Assembly: GCF_022968135.1 (NCBI RefSeq) | Contig: NZ_JALJRA010000003.1 | Span: 124,001-188,000, forward strand | DNA length: 64,000 nt | Reading direction: 5' to 3' | Source: Pseudorhizobium tarimense | GTDB taxonomy: Bacteria > Pseudomonadota > Alphaproteobacteria > Rhizobiales > Rhizobiaceae | Shown here: positions 46,101 through 53,753 of the stretch, in pieces | Layout of the letters: every line of letters begins with the position of its first letter | Numbering within the stretch: the stretch's first letter is position 1 | Notes under the pieces: generated by a model | The model's database searches: none | The model's input: only the letters and a program-made list of their open reading frames with translations | Told to the model about the DNA's origin: nothing | Position numbers and translations under genes: made by a program

Positions 46101-49100
46101 GCGCCTGGGTGAGGGCGCCAGAGATCATCTCGCTGCGCTCTTCAAGAACCGCGCGCAGGCGATCATAGTTGCTGCCGAGCGTTTCTTCGAGTTGCCGATT
46201 GGCGGATGTCACTGTACCGGCAAACTGCACGTGCATCGACTGGAGGGTGTCGGAAACCCGCTCCTGTCCTGCACCGATCGTTGTTTCAAGCCGCTCGGTC
46301 CCGCTGGTGAAGCTGCTTTCGAAGCGCTCGGCGCCCTGTCCAAGAACCGATTCCAGACGTTCGGAAACTTGTCCCACGGACTGCTCGAGAAGGCTTCTTG
46401 CGTCAGTGGCAGTGTTGATCAGCTTCTCGGTCCGCTCGTCCAGCACGCCGGTGAGGCGGTCTTCACCAAGAGCGAAAGCGGTAGTCAGCTCCATCGCCTT
46501 GTCGTCGAGCATCTCGCCAATCTTGTCGCCGTTGGCGGTGATGGCTTGCGAGAATCCCGCAACGCGCTGATCGAGGCTCTCGCCAAGACGCTGTTCGCCC
46601 TCTTCGAGATGGCGAGCAATGGCTGCGGCGCGCTCGTCGAGAACGCTGGAAAGACGTTCCGGTGCATCGGCGACGGTGTTCAACACGCTCGCAATACGGT
46701 CTTCGCCGAGTGCGAAGGCGGTGCTCAATTCCATCGCCTTGTCGTCGAGCATCTCGCCGATCTTTTCGCCGTTGGAGGCGATCGTCTGCGCGAGACCCAA
46801 GACATGGTGGTCGAGAGTGTTTCCGAGCCGCTGCTCGCCTTCCTCGATATGGCGGGCGATTGCGGCGGTCCGCTCGTCAAGGATGCCGGAGAGCCTCTCG
46901 GGTGTGTCTGCGAGATTGGTGAGAATGCCGGATATCCGGTCCTCGCCAAGGGCGAACGCCGTGTTAATCTCCATCGTCTTGTCGTCGAGCAGTTCGCCCA
47001 GACGGTCGCCGTTGGCGGAAAGCGCTTGGGTCAGCTCGGCGACGCGACGGTCGAAGCCCTCGCCGATCCTCTGTTCGCCTTCTGCGATGTAGCGAGCGAC
47101 GGCAGCGGCGCGTTCCTCGAGCGTGCTCGACAGGCGTTCCGGCGCCTCAGCAAGGCTGGCCAGAATGCTGCCGATGCGATCCTCGCCAAGCGCCAAGGCG
47201 GTGCTGATGTCCATCGTCTTGTCGTCGAGGAGTTCGCCCAGGCGGTCGCCGTTGGCGGAAAGCGCTTGGGTCAGCTCGGCGACGCGACGGTCGAAGCCCT
47301 CGCCGATCCGCTGTTCGCCTTCTGCGATGTAGCGAGCGACGGCGGCGGCGCGTTCCTCGAGCGTGCTCGACAGGCGCTCCGGCGCCTCAGCAAGGCTGGT
47401 CAGAATGCTGCCGATGCGATCCTCTCCAAGCGCCAAGGCGGTGCTGATGTCCATCGTCTTGGCGTCGAGGAGTTCGCCCAGGCGGTCACCGTTCGCGGAC
47501 AGTGCCTGCGTGAGATCCGCGACGCGACGATCAAAGCCTTCGCCAATCCGCTGCTCACCTGCCGCGATATGGCGGGCAATGGCGGCGGCGCGTTCGTCGA
47601 GAACGCCGGACAGGCGCTCCGGCGCGTCGGCCAGGTTGGTCAGGATCCCGGCAATGCGATCCTCACCGAGGGCAAACGCGGTGCTGATCTCCATCGTCTT
47701 GTCGTCGAGGAGTTCGCCGAGCCTGTCACCATTGGTGGAGAGCGCTTCTGCAATTGCGGCCGTGCGCTGATCCAGAAGGCTGGCGAGACGCTCCGGTGCG
47801 TCCCAGACGGTGGCCTGGATCGCTGCAGTGCGCTCGTCGAGGGCGGTCGCGAAGCGCTGTTGGCCACCCTCAAGAGCGTCGATCACGGACTTCGAACGTT
47901 CTCCCAGAGTTTCATCGAAACGCGCCTGGCTATCGGTGAGGGCACCGATCAAAACGCTGCTGCGCTCGGCGAGCACGGCATCGATAGTCTCGTGGGTATT
48001 CCCAAACGCGCCGGTGATCTCGCTGGTGCGGGCCGCCAGAGCATCGCTGAATTCGCGGGTGCGGCTCTCCAGCATCGAGTCGAGCACCTCTTGTCCCGTG
48101 CCAAGCGCAGCAGCAAGGCTGAGAGACTGATCGGTGAGGGCGCTTCCGATCCGCTCGATGCTGCTGCTAAGGATGCCCTCGATCGACTCCGTGCCGCCCG
48201 CGACGGTCTCGTTGATGCGGGCGAGGCTGTCCATCAGCTTGCTGTCGAGGCTGCCGGCGCGCTGGTCGAAGGCGGTGGCAAATTGCGTGAGCCCCTCGTC
48301 GAAGGTCGTGCTGATCTGGCCAACGGTTGCCTGCAGGCGCTCTTCGAAGAGGCCGGTGCGCAGGTCGAGGTCCATAACCGCATCGTCGGCAGCCGTCTGG
48401 AGGTTGCGCTGGAACAGCGTGCCCTTTTCGTCGAGCGACTGGTTGAGCGAGGTCAGTACTGCTTCAAGTGAGGTGGTGATGCTCCGTTCACCCTCGGCCA
48501 GTCCCTCGGTGATCTCGCGGGTGCGGGCGATCAGCGTTTCATTGAGCTGGCGGGTGCGGTCGGCGAGAGCGGCATTCAGCCGTTCTGTGCTGGCATCGAG
48601 CGTCGAGGCACGCGTCTCGAACTCGCCGAGCATTTCCTGACCCCGCTCGGAGAGTGTCGAGGTGAGGGTCTGCAGTCGTTCGTCGAATTCGTTCGCGAGC
48701 GCAAACCCAGATGAGCTCAGCGTCTCGACCAGATCCTGCGCCTTGGCCGCAAGCAGCGAGCCCAGTGCTTCACCCGCGGCATTGGTCTTTTCGGTCAACG
48801 CGGCGGCGCGCGTATCGATCATCGATGCAAACGCTTCGCCGGAGGTGGCGAGGCGGATGGAGATTTCTTCCGTTGCCAGCGACAGCTCTTCCTTCAGCTG
48901 CTCATGCGCGCCAACGATAGAGGAGCGGATACGCTCAGCATGATTGACGATCGCGTCGCGTTCGCTGCCGAGTTCATGGACGAGACCGCGAACCCGCAGC
49001 TCGTTATCCGTATAGCTGCGCTCCAGCGCGTTTACTTCGGAATGAACAAGAGTCTCGAGCTCCGTTGCGCGTGCGATCGTCCGCTCGATCCCTTCGTTCA

Positions 49101-49737
49101 TGGCCGACACCTCGCGGCGAACGGCCTGGCCCACGGTCATGATCCGCTCGGCAGCGATGGTCTCCGGCTCCGAAAGCCGCAGGGCCACTTCCGCCATGGA
49201 ACGGGCGGCGTTGCGCAGATCCTGGGCGCGCGCCATCATGATTGCGAAGGCGAAGAACAGCAGGATCGGAACCACAATCCCGACGAGGATCGCGACGATG
49301 CCTGGAGCAGAGAGCAGGCCGGCGACCGAGCCGATGCTCCACAGCTCGGAGCCGTAGATCAGCTGCGCCATGCCGATGCCGCCCACTGCCCAAAGCATCG
49401 ACACGATGGCTGCATTGCGCAGCGACGACCGCATCGTGCCGCCTTCCAGAGACTTAAGCATATTGAGCGTGCTGCGGCGGCCGCCGTCGTTGGCGGGCTC
49501 GAAAGCAGGACCGCGTGCGGTTGTATCGGCACTCTGGCTGCGGGGCGGTTGCGCCGGATTTTCCTGACGTCGAGCAGAAGAACGCTGTTTGGGGGTATCT
49601 GACACTCTGGCCTCCGAGGCGTGGGGCGCCGGCTTACGACGGGCATCTTGCTCGTCGTTGAAGTCGATCTTGAGCGCGTCCTCCAGTGCCTGGAAGGCGG
49701 TCTCGTCGATCGACTCGCTCGTGGTGTTCTTTGCCAT
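43171..49737 (-). CDS. Growth Pole Ring (GPR/RgsE)-type giant polar growth protein
   Basis: This is a 2188-residue protein. A basic, disordered N-terminus (1-105) leads to two membrane helices (about 109-128 and 146-168), then nearly 1800 residues of helical, coiled-coil, apolipoprotein-like sequence. It includes five near-perfect 80-residue repeats (703-1102). After a Pro/Gln/Ala-rich linker (about 1960-2080), a C-terminal helical domain follows (YQRGERDVFTRRLYTLKGQ). Size, membrane anchors and helical repeats match GPR of Agrobacterium (a ring at the growing pole needed for rod shape) and RgsE of S. meliloti. It probably organises polar wall growth in the periplasm or at the membrane. Family assignment is from memory. 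Confidence 0.85.
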   Translation of the reverse strand: MAKNTTSESIDETAFQALEDALKIDFNDEQDARRKPAPHASEARVSDTPKQRSSARRQENPAQPPRSQSADTTARGPAFEPANDGGRRSTLNMLKSLEGGTMRSSLRNAAIVSMLWAVGGIGMAQLIYGSELWSIGSVAGLLSAPGIVAILVGIVVPILLFFAFAIMMARAQDLRNAARSMAEVALRLSEPETIAAERIMTVGQAVRREVSAMNEGIERTIARATELETLVHSEVNALERSYTDNELRVRGLVHELGSERDAIVNHAERIRSSIVGAHEQLKEELSLATEEISIRLATSGEAFASMIDTRAAALTEKTNAAGEALGSLLAAKAQDLVETLSSSGFALANEFDERLQTLTSTLSERGQEMLGEFETRASTLDASTERLNAALADRTRQLNETLIARTREITEGLAEGERSITTSLEAVLTSLNQSLDEKGTLFQRNLQTAADDAVMDLDLRTGLFEERLQATVGQISTTFDEGLTQFATAFDQRAGSLDSKLMDSLARINETVAGGTESIEGILSSSIERIGSALTDQSLSLAAALGTGQEVLDSMLESRTREFSDALAARTSEITGAFGNTHETIDAVLAERSSVLIGALTDSQARFDETLGERSKSVIDALEGGQQRFATALDERTAAIQATVWDAPERLASLLDQRTAAIAEALSTNGDRLGELLDDKTMEISTAFALGEDRIAGILTNLADAPERLSGVLDERAAAIARHIAAGEQRIGEGFDRRVADLTQALSANGDRLGELLDAKTMDISTALALGEDRIGSILTSLAEAPERLSSTLEERAAAVARYIAEGEQRIGEGFDRRVAELTQALSANGDRLGELLDDKTMDISTALALGEDRIGSILASLAEAPERLSSTLEERAAAVARYIAEGEQRIGEGFDRRVAELTQALSANGDRLGELLDDKTMEINTAFALGEDRISGILTNLADTPERLSGILDERTAAIARHIEEGEQRLGNTLDHHVLGLAQTIASNGEKIGEMLDDKAMELSTAFALGEDRIASVLNTVADAPERLSSVLDERAAAIARHLEEGEQRLGESLDQRVAGFSQAITANGDKIGEMLDDKAMELTTAFALGEDRLTGVLDERTEKLINTATDARSLLEQSVGQVSERLESVLGQGAERFESSFTSGTERLETTIGAGQERVSDTLQSMHVQFAGTVTSANRQLEETLGSNYDRLRAVLEERSEMISGALTQAHEQITELMSDQATSIGTTIATSAGLLEMSLELQQDEFRAAIDGAGSDMERRLNFTAGEIATRLNTAAQEITRSADDFSGRIESTVGNVAELVDGAGRNIGEAHQRIAGTLETGASRLDERLSTMDRALTIGLDNVTKTIEGKAAGLAATLREAVSNAAEGMDSEAIRSAEVLTRAGAEFTDELTNRNAEFTRSIEERSNEIIARISETQSRLAGQAATVAQAFSEAGNAIVNKVAEADSLVKRQVTAISEALGEAEQALEARGGSLRGTLSETAGELQAAMDAVDKALAARGDAIRAALDSRARDLNSMLASRTTELSRLIEEQAKPVVDQYAVASRTAADQIASAAQETTDRIAAIASESTSRIRNENTALVDAIASRTDEALTALTQRAESTTGAILAVERGLTGNVNALIDRLAESNTGIADMVQRAAHNIITATDEAATRLAGVDERLDATANRFQESANQAVDMVSGSSRLLESNIDRLANISGQTLGQVGGIVGRFDEHSKVLAQASELLGAAQSNLANTLGERQTALRDLSLGLVKQSEQIEATMRNLTTLVESAFSRAGERSSEVATHLRESLHGAFADVGRTLGETQQRADLAARSVREALLGAGQEANRTIDETMSDAENRAKGLAERIRGSVDGSLGDVERMLNEAGQRSDNAAAHLREALRQSVEEAVSRFAGATDEIRRSANEIREELDSTRSELKRGAFDLPEEAKESAAAMRRAVAEQIKALQDLSQLVSRSSQQLEVSQPAQPRAPAPATAPRPQQATALPQPPAAAPRSDILSSGLRGSLNVQPAAQPAQQQRPAEPAPRPGEGGWISDLLRGASREPAADNRQAPRQPEQPAARGNGDNRNPRHMVESLNSLSVDIARAIDHDASVDLWRRYQRGERDVFTRRLYTLKGQQTFDEIKRKYEREPEFRTAVDRYIADFEKLLNDVARTDRDKTVTQSYLTSDTGKVYTMLAHAAGRFNG
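46432..47631 (-). repeat. Five 240-bp tandem repeats inside the GPR-type gene
   Basis: Each unit encodes 80 residues beginning A(D/E)(A/T)PERLS and ending in GEDR(I/L) plus six or so residues. The five units span residues 703-1102; a sixth, shorter copy (about 58 residues) precedes them at 47632-47810. Comparing 46981-47220 with 47221-47460, I count seven differences in 240 bases (97% identity), which points to recent duplication or gene conversion. The outer units are more diverged. Confidence 0.9.
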
Positions 49738-50189
49738 GCGGTTACGCCTCGCTACATACTCGCCCGGCCATTTCCTTCCTGATCACGCCGCCCATCGATC
49801 AGCCGGAAATCATGCCTGCCGGTTCCCTTGTGTCGTCATGACCTTGAGAACCCTATCACTTTCACTTCCGATGGCGTTCTTGCAAACGGATGATAAGGAA
49901 AGCTTACCAGCGCGCCATCGGCGGCGGCGAGAGGAGACTCCCGCCATTCCACCTGTACTGTAGTGGCACATCTGCCCCGCGTTCACAATTCGAGGCCCGG
50001 GGCGGCAGTGACAGTGCCACGTCTTGTTAACAGGATTTAAACCATAGAATCTGGCTAAAGTCCTGTAAATCAGCGCGCTTAGCGGAAATTAACCATACGC
50101 GAAGATTCCGGCCCTGTTCGCGCCCGAATTTAGCGGGATGGAGCCATCGCACCCGACAAGCTGGGGTAACCTAAGTTCGGAGGAATAGC
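49738..50189. promoter_or_regulatory. Intergenic region with CtrA- and CcrM-like sites
   Basis: This 452-base gap lies between the divergent GPR-type and Hpt-like genes. It holds TTAA-CAGGAT-TTAA (50027-50040), a TTAACCAT half-site (50089-50096) and GANTC sites at 50047-50051 and 50104-50108. Together these look like a cell-cycle-regulated promoter in Alphaproteobacteria. CtrA sites are usually TTAA-N7-TTAA, so the six-base spacing is not ideal. No other gene is visible. Confidence 0.5.
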
Positions 50190-50552
50190 ACGTCCAATAT
50201 CGCGTTCGACGCGCCCGTTACCACCCGAGCAACCTCGCCCTCACAGTCGCGCCCGATCGTTCTCGTTCACCTTGCGGCGAGAACGAAAGGCGACAAAAGC
50301 CTGGAGATGGAGGCGCTGCAGATGTTCGTCCGACAGGCCCGCCACACCGTGCGCGAGATCGGTAAGGGAGATGCAGCGGGTTCGGCAGCCGCGGCCGGGC
50401 GTTTGAAGAGTGCGGCGGCAGCTGTTGGTGCCTTCAAGGCGGCGGAAGCTGCGGCACGCGCAGAAGAGAATGCTGCAGATGCAGGTTCGATCGCCTCGCT
50501 CGGGGCGGCGGTGCTGGAGTCGGAAAACTTCATCCTGAAGCTTTGCCGCTGA
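50190..50552 (+). CDS. Degenerate Hpt-domain-like protein, ACG at start position
   Basis: The open frame runs from a stop at 50172 to 50552, with no ATG, GTG or TTG before 50307. A strong GGAGG (50179-50183) lies six bases before ACG at 50190, exactly where the start belongs. The 120-residue product ([46 protein letters not shown]) resembles rhizobial histidine phosphotransfer proteins. The key motif AHxLKGxAxxVGA reads [13 protein letters not shown]: the phospho-acceptor His is Gly (codon 50397-50399). It is either a pseudo-Hpt or a decaying gene. It could also be translated from ATG 50307, giving 81 residues. Confidence 0.55.
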   Translation, partial: TSNIAFDAPVTTRATSPSQSRPIVLVHLAARTKGDKSLEMEALQMFVRQARHTVREIGKGDAAGSAAAAGRLKSAAAAVGAFKAAEAAARAEENAADAGSIASLGAAVLESENFILKLCR

Positions 50553-50662
50553 ACTTCCGCGGCATTGCCGACGCGGCTTCGGCTGCCTATGTTGACGGCA
50601 AACGCGATCCGTCGGACGACGGGTCTTCTTCTCCCGCACAAAACCGACCGGATTCCCATATC

Positions 50663-50983
50663 ATGACGAAACTGACCATCGTCGCCTTCGACGGAACGCG
50701 CTACGACCTGGATGCTGCCAACGGATCAACCGTGATGGAGAATGCGGTGCGCAACTCCGTCCCCGGCATCGAGGCCGAGTGCGGTGGCGCATGCGCCTGC
50801 GCAACCTGCCACGTCTATGTCGATGAAGCCTGGGCCGATCGCGTCGGACCGCCGTCTCCGATGGAGGAGGATATGCTCGACTTTGCCTATGAGGTGAAGC
50901 CAACTTCGCGGCTCTCCTGTCAGATCAAGGTGGCCGATGACCTAGACGGTCTCGTGGTCAATGTGCCGGAGCGACAGGCTTAG
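50663..50983 (+). CDS. 2Fe-2S ferredoxin (adrenodoxin type)
   Basis: This 106-residue ferredoxin has [20 protein letters not shown] at the N-terminus and the cluster ligands in [18 protein letters not shown], with the last cysteine in [14 protein letters not shown]. The CxxxxxCxxC-n-C layout is that of adrenodoxin/ISC-type ferredoxins. It carries electrons for P450s or Fe-S assembly. The ATG at 50663 was chosen because 40 upstream codons are not family-like. It follows the Hpt-like gene by 110 bases. Confidence 0.92.
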   Translation: MTKLTIVAFDGTRYDLDAANGSTVMENAVRNSVPGIEAECGGACACATCHVYVDEAWADRVGPPSPMEEDMLDFAYEVKPTSRLSCQIKVADDLDGLVVNVPERQA

Positions 50984-50985
50984 CT

Positions 50986-51021
50986 AAAAAAAAGCCTCGC
51001 GGCGCGATGCGCCGGCGAGGC
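50986..51021 (-). terminator. Minus-strand terminator
   Basis: GCCTCGC plus GGCGC (50994-51005) pair with GCGCC, a bulged G and GCGAGGC (51009-51021). On the minus strand the stem is followed by eight T (50986-50993). The DUF922 gene ends 247 bases away, so this strong terminator may serve an unannotated minus-strand RNA in 51022-51267. Confidence 0.75.
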
Positions 51022-51267
51022 CAGTGAGGCGTCAACGGAAGCGGGTCGGGAGGATGACCTGCTCCCGTGCGTGCGCCGGGAGATTTAGGACCAGCCGTGG
51101 CTTCATGCCACCGAGATGCTGACGGCAAGGACATCCGTCCCTGCTGATCGCCGCCGCATCTCAAGTCCCCGCCATCTCTACAACGGTGGGCACCATTAGC
51201 ATAGCATAATATATCATCGGTGATTAGGCGGGTCGCCGGCAAGCGTCGCGCAAGCTCCGGGGGCCGA

Positions 51268-51888
51268 TCAACCGTCATTCTGGTGCATGCGGTACTTCAA
51301 CAGGCGCATCATGCGGTTGTCGAAGTTGGTCGACTCAACCCGATCGAAGCGGAGCTGGTCGCGATCGTGCGCCTCAAGCACCCGGCGCGTGGTGGCGCCC
51401 ACCTGCTTTTGCAGAACGTCGCAATCCTTTTCCGGCCGGAGACCGAGGAGTTCCTTTTCCAGCGCGCGTGCATAGCCTCGTGCGATCTCGGCGTGACGCT
51501 CCTCATGCCTTTTGATATCCGACGACAGCGTATCCCAAATGAAGCGAAGATCCTTTTCCGCACGACGGCGGTTGCTCCAACGCGGCAGGATGAGGTGGGT
51601 CGACAGCGTGACCTTGGCAGCCCCTACTGAGCACTTGCCGCCGCGCTCCACATAGGTGACCTCGCCGCCGAACTTGATCTCGGTTGCGCCGGGATGCCGG
51701 TGCCCCGTCGTCTGCGTGAAGGGCCCGCGATTTTCCAGCTCCTTGTCCAGGTCTTCGGCGGTCTTGCCGCCTATGCTGAAATAGCCGTAGGTCTTGGAAA
51801 TCTGAGGATCGCTCGCCGCTGATGTGGCCGTCATGCAGAAGATGACGACTCCGCCGAGAGCGTGACGGAATCGGGAATTCAAGGACAT
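51268..51888 (-). CDS. DUF922 family putative zinc protease, exported
   Basis: This 206-residue protein has a signal peptide (FRHALGGVVIFCMTATSAAS), then YFSIGGKTAEDLDKELENRG, a helical region, and RHEERHAEIARGYARALEKE with the HExxH zinc motif of DUF922 putative metalloproteases. It is likely periplasmic. The activity is not proven. The start at 51888 gives the signal peptide; an ATG at 51906 adds six residues and is also possible. It is divergent from folP. Confidence 0.78.
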   Translation of the reverse strand: MSLNSRFRHALGGVVIFCMTATSAASDPQISKTYGYFSIGGKTAEDLDKELENRGPFTQTTGHRHPGATEIKFGGEVTYVERGGKCSVGAAKVTLSTHLILPRWSNRRRAEKDLRFIWDTLSSDIKRHEERHAEIARGYARALEKELLGLRPEKDCDVLQKQVGATTRRVLEAHDRDQLRFDRVESTNFDNRMMRLLKYRMHQNDG

Positions 51889-51983
51889 TTGGCGGCCTGC
51901 GGACATTGAACTTTCGAGAAGCTTGCGGCATAGCCATGCGCGGCGCAACAAAAAGGCGGAAAAATTTGCGTTACTCCGGGACG

Positions 51984-52868
51984 ATGACTGCAGACATGAC
52001 ACCGGACCGCAACATCTCATGGTCTGTGGGGCGCGGGAGGTGCCTTGAACTCGGCAACCGCGGCCAGATCATGGCCATCGTCAATGTTACCCCCGATTCT
52101 TTTTCCGACGGCGGTCGCTTCGTTGATGCTTCGCATGCCGTTTCTCAAGCTCTAGCCTGTGTTGAAGAGGGGGCATCCATTCTGGACATCGGCGGGGAGT
52201 CTACGCGACCGGGTGCCGCCGAAGTTAGTGCGGCGCAGGAACAGGACCGGGTTCTGCCTGTCATCGAACGGCTTGTCCGGGAGACGGATGCGCTAATCTC
52301 GATCGATACCTACCGGGCCGAGACGGCGCGGTTGGCGATCGCGGCAGGCGCTCATATCGTCAATGACGTCCATGGGCTTCGGCGGGAGCCCGAGATCGCC
52401 CGTGTGGTTGCGGCCGCCTCCGCTGGGCTCTGCATCATGCATACCGGACGGGACCGGGCAGGGGAGCTTCTGCCGGATGTCATTGCGGACCAGAGGGCGT
52501 TCTTCGATGTCTCTCTCGGGTTCGCCAGAGCCGCGGGCGTTCGCGATGATGCGATCGTCTTGGATCCCGGCTTCGGCTTCGCCAAGGATTCTGACGCCAA
52601 CCTGGAGCTGATGGCGCGCTTCCCTGAGTTGCAGGACGTGGGATTACCTTGGCTGGTGGGCACGTCGCGCAAGCGCTTCATTGGTGCGGTGACCGGTAGA
52701 GAGAAGGCTGCGGATCGCGATATCGGAACCGCCGCCACCACAGTGATGTTGCGCTTGGCAGGTGCCGCGATCTTTCGGGTTCACGATGTCGCGTCGACCC
52801 GTGACGCGCTGGCAATGGCCGACGCGGTTATAGCCGTCCAGCAGCAGACACATGGAGACCGCAAATAA
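51984..52868 (+). CDS. folP: Dihydropteroate synthase
   Basis: This is a 294-residue enzyme with MAIVNVTPDSFSDGGRF (pterin loop), LDIGGESTRPGAAEVS, AHIVNDVHGLRREPEI, DPGFGFAKDSDANLEL and GTSRKRFIGAVTGRE. It joins p-aminobenzoate to dihydropterin pyrophosphate in folate synthesis and is the sulfonamide target. The ATG at 51984 was preferred to the longer frame upstream, which lies opposite the DUF922 gene start. Its stop overlaps the folB start by one base (TAATG). Confidence 0.95.
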   Translation: MTADMTPDRNISWSVGRGRCLELGNRGQIMAIVNVTPDSFSDGGRFVDASHAVSQALACVEEGASILDIGGESTRPGAAEVSAAQEQDRVLPVIERLVRETDALISIDTYRAETARLAIAAGAHIVNDVHGLRREPEIARVVAAASAGLCIMHTGRDRAGELLPDVIADQRAFFDVSLGFARAAGVRDDAIVLDPGFGFAKDSDANLELMARFPELQDVGLPWLVGTSRKRFIGAVTGREKAADRDIGTAATTVMLRLAGAAIFRVHDVASTRDALAMADAVIAVQQQTHGDRK

Positions 52869-53233
52869 TGCTCTACGCGATCAAGCTGAAGAACTGCGCC
52901 TTCTTCGCCCGCCACGGCGTGCTGGAGGAGGAAGCGGCGATGGGACAGCGGTTCTTCGTCGATGCCATTCTGGAGGTGGACGGAGGGGAGGCGCTCAGTT
53001 CCGACCGTGTCGAGGACACCGTCCATTACGGAGAAGCTTTTCAGCTGATCGAAGAGGTGATGACAGGCAGAAGGCGGAAGTTGATCGAGACGCTCGCGAT
53101 GGATATCGCCAAGCTGCTCTGCAGCCGCTACCCGCAAATCCACCGCGCGCAAATCGCAATCCGGAAGCCGAGCGCGCCCATTGCGGGTGTGCTCGATTAT
53201 GCGGAGGTGACTGTCGATTATCGACCGTCCTGA
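52868..53233 (+). CDS. folB: Dihydroneopterin aldolase
   Basis: This 121-residue enzyme has IKLKNCAFFARHGVLEEEAAMGQRF at the start, where the Glu and Tyr/Phe region forms the pterin site, VHYGEAFQLIEEV in the middle, and AQIAIRKPSAPIAGVLDYAE with the catalytic Lys. It cleaves dihydroneopterin to 6-hydroxymethyl-dihydropterin. It sits between folP and folK, with one base overlap and one base gap, so the three are one operon. Confidence 0.95.
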   Translation: MLYAIKLKNCAFFARHGVLEEEAAMGQRFFVDAILEVDGGEALSSDRVEDTVHYGEAFQLIEEVMTGRRRKLIETLAMDIAKLLCSRYPQIHRAQIAIRKPSAPIAGVLDYAEVTVDYRPS

Positions 53234-53234
53234 C

Positions 53235-53753
53235 ATGGGATCCACGGCAGCGTTGGGCCTCGGCGGCAATATCGGTGATCCGCCTGCGGCAATGGCGCGC
53301 GCCCTGCAGCAACTCAACCGGCATCCACACTGTCAGGTCAATGCCGTGTCGCGCCTGTACAAGACGCCGCCTTGGGGGAAGACCGATCAGGCAGACTTCT
53401 TCAACTGCTGTGCGCTGATCCAGACCGACCTGCAGCCCGAGGCGCTTCTGGATCTCTGTCTTGAGATCGAGCGGGACATGAAACGGGTGCGGATCGAACG
53501 GTGGGGCCCACGCACGATCGATATCGACATCCTCAGCTATGATGGTCTAAAGACGAGTATGGAGCGGCTGCAGCTGCCGCATCCGCGGATGACGGAGCGT
53601 GCGTTCGTGCTCATGCCGCTCAACGATATCGCCCCTTTGCTCGAAGTCGCGGGGCGAACTGTAGGGGATTGGCTTTCGCAGACGGAGCAGGAGGGTATCC
53701 GGGTTGCAAGCGAGAACCCAGATTGGTGGCGGGAGGAAAGCTCCCGCCCCTGA
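53235..53753 (+). CDS. folK: 6-hydroxymethyl-7,8-dihydropterin pyrophosphokinase
   Basis: This is a 172-residue kinase with LGLGGNIGDPPAAMARALQQ at the N-terminus and RWGPRTIDIDILSYD as the ATP/metal-binding signature; LQLPHPRMTERAFVLMPLND follows. It pyrophosphorylates 6-hydroxymethyl-dihydropterin, giving the substrate for FolP. It is the third gene of the fol operon, one base after folB. The stop is immediately adjacent to the convergent hypothetical gene. Confidence 0.95.
   Translation: MGSTAALGLGGNIGDPPAAMARALQQLNRHPHCQVNAVSRLYKTPPWGKTDQADFFNCCALIQTDLQPEALLDLCLEIERDMKRVRIERWGPRTIDIDILSYDGLKTSMERLQLPHPRMTERAFVLMPLNDIAPLLEVAGRTVGDWLSQTEQEGIRVASENPDWWREESSRP

Noticed and set aside
46432..47631. 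Regular repeats that could suggest a CRISPR array
   Set aside because: The units are 240 bases, head to tail with no spacers, and stay in frame inside one protein.
46099..48471. A 790-residue open frame on the plus strand opposite the GPR-type gene
   Set aside because: It mirrors the high-GC, repetitive codons of the real gene on the other strand; no start context or recognisable domain. Similar long frames at 43516-44856 and 45488-46072 have the same cause.
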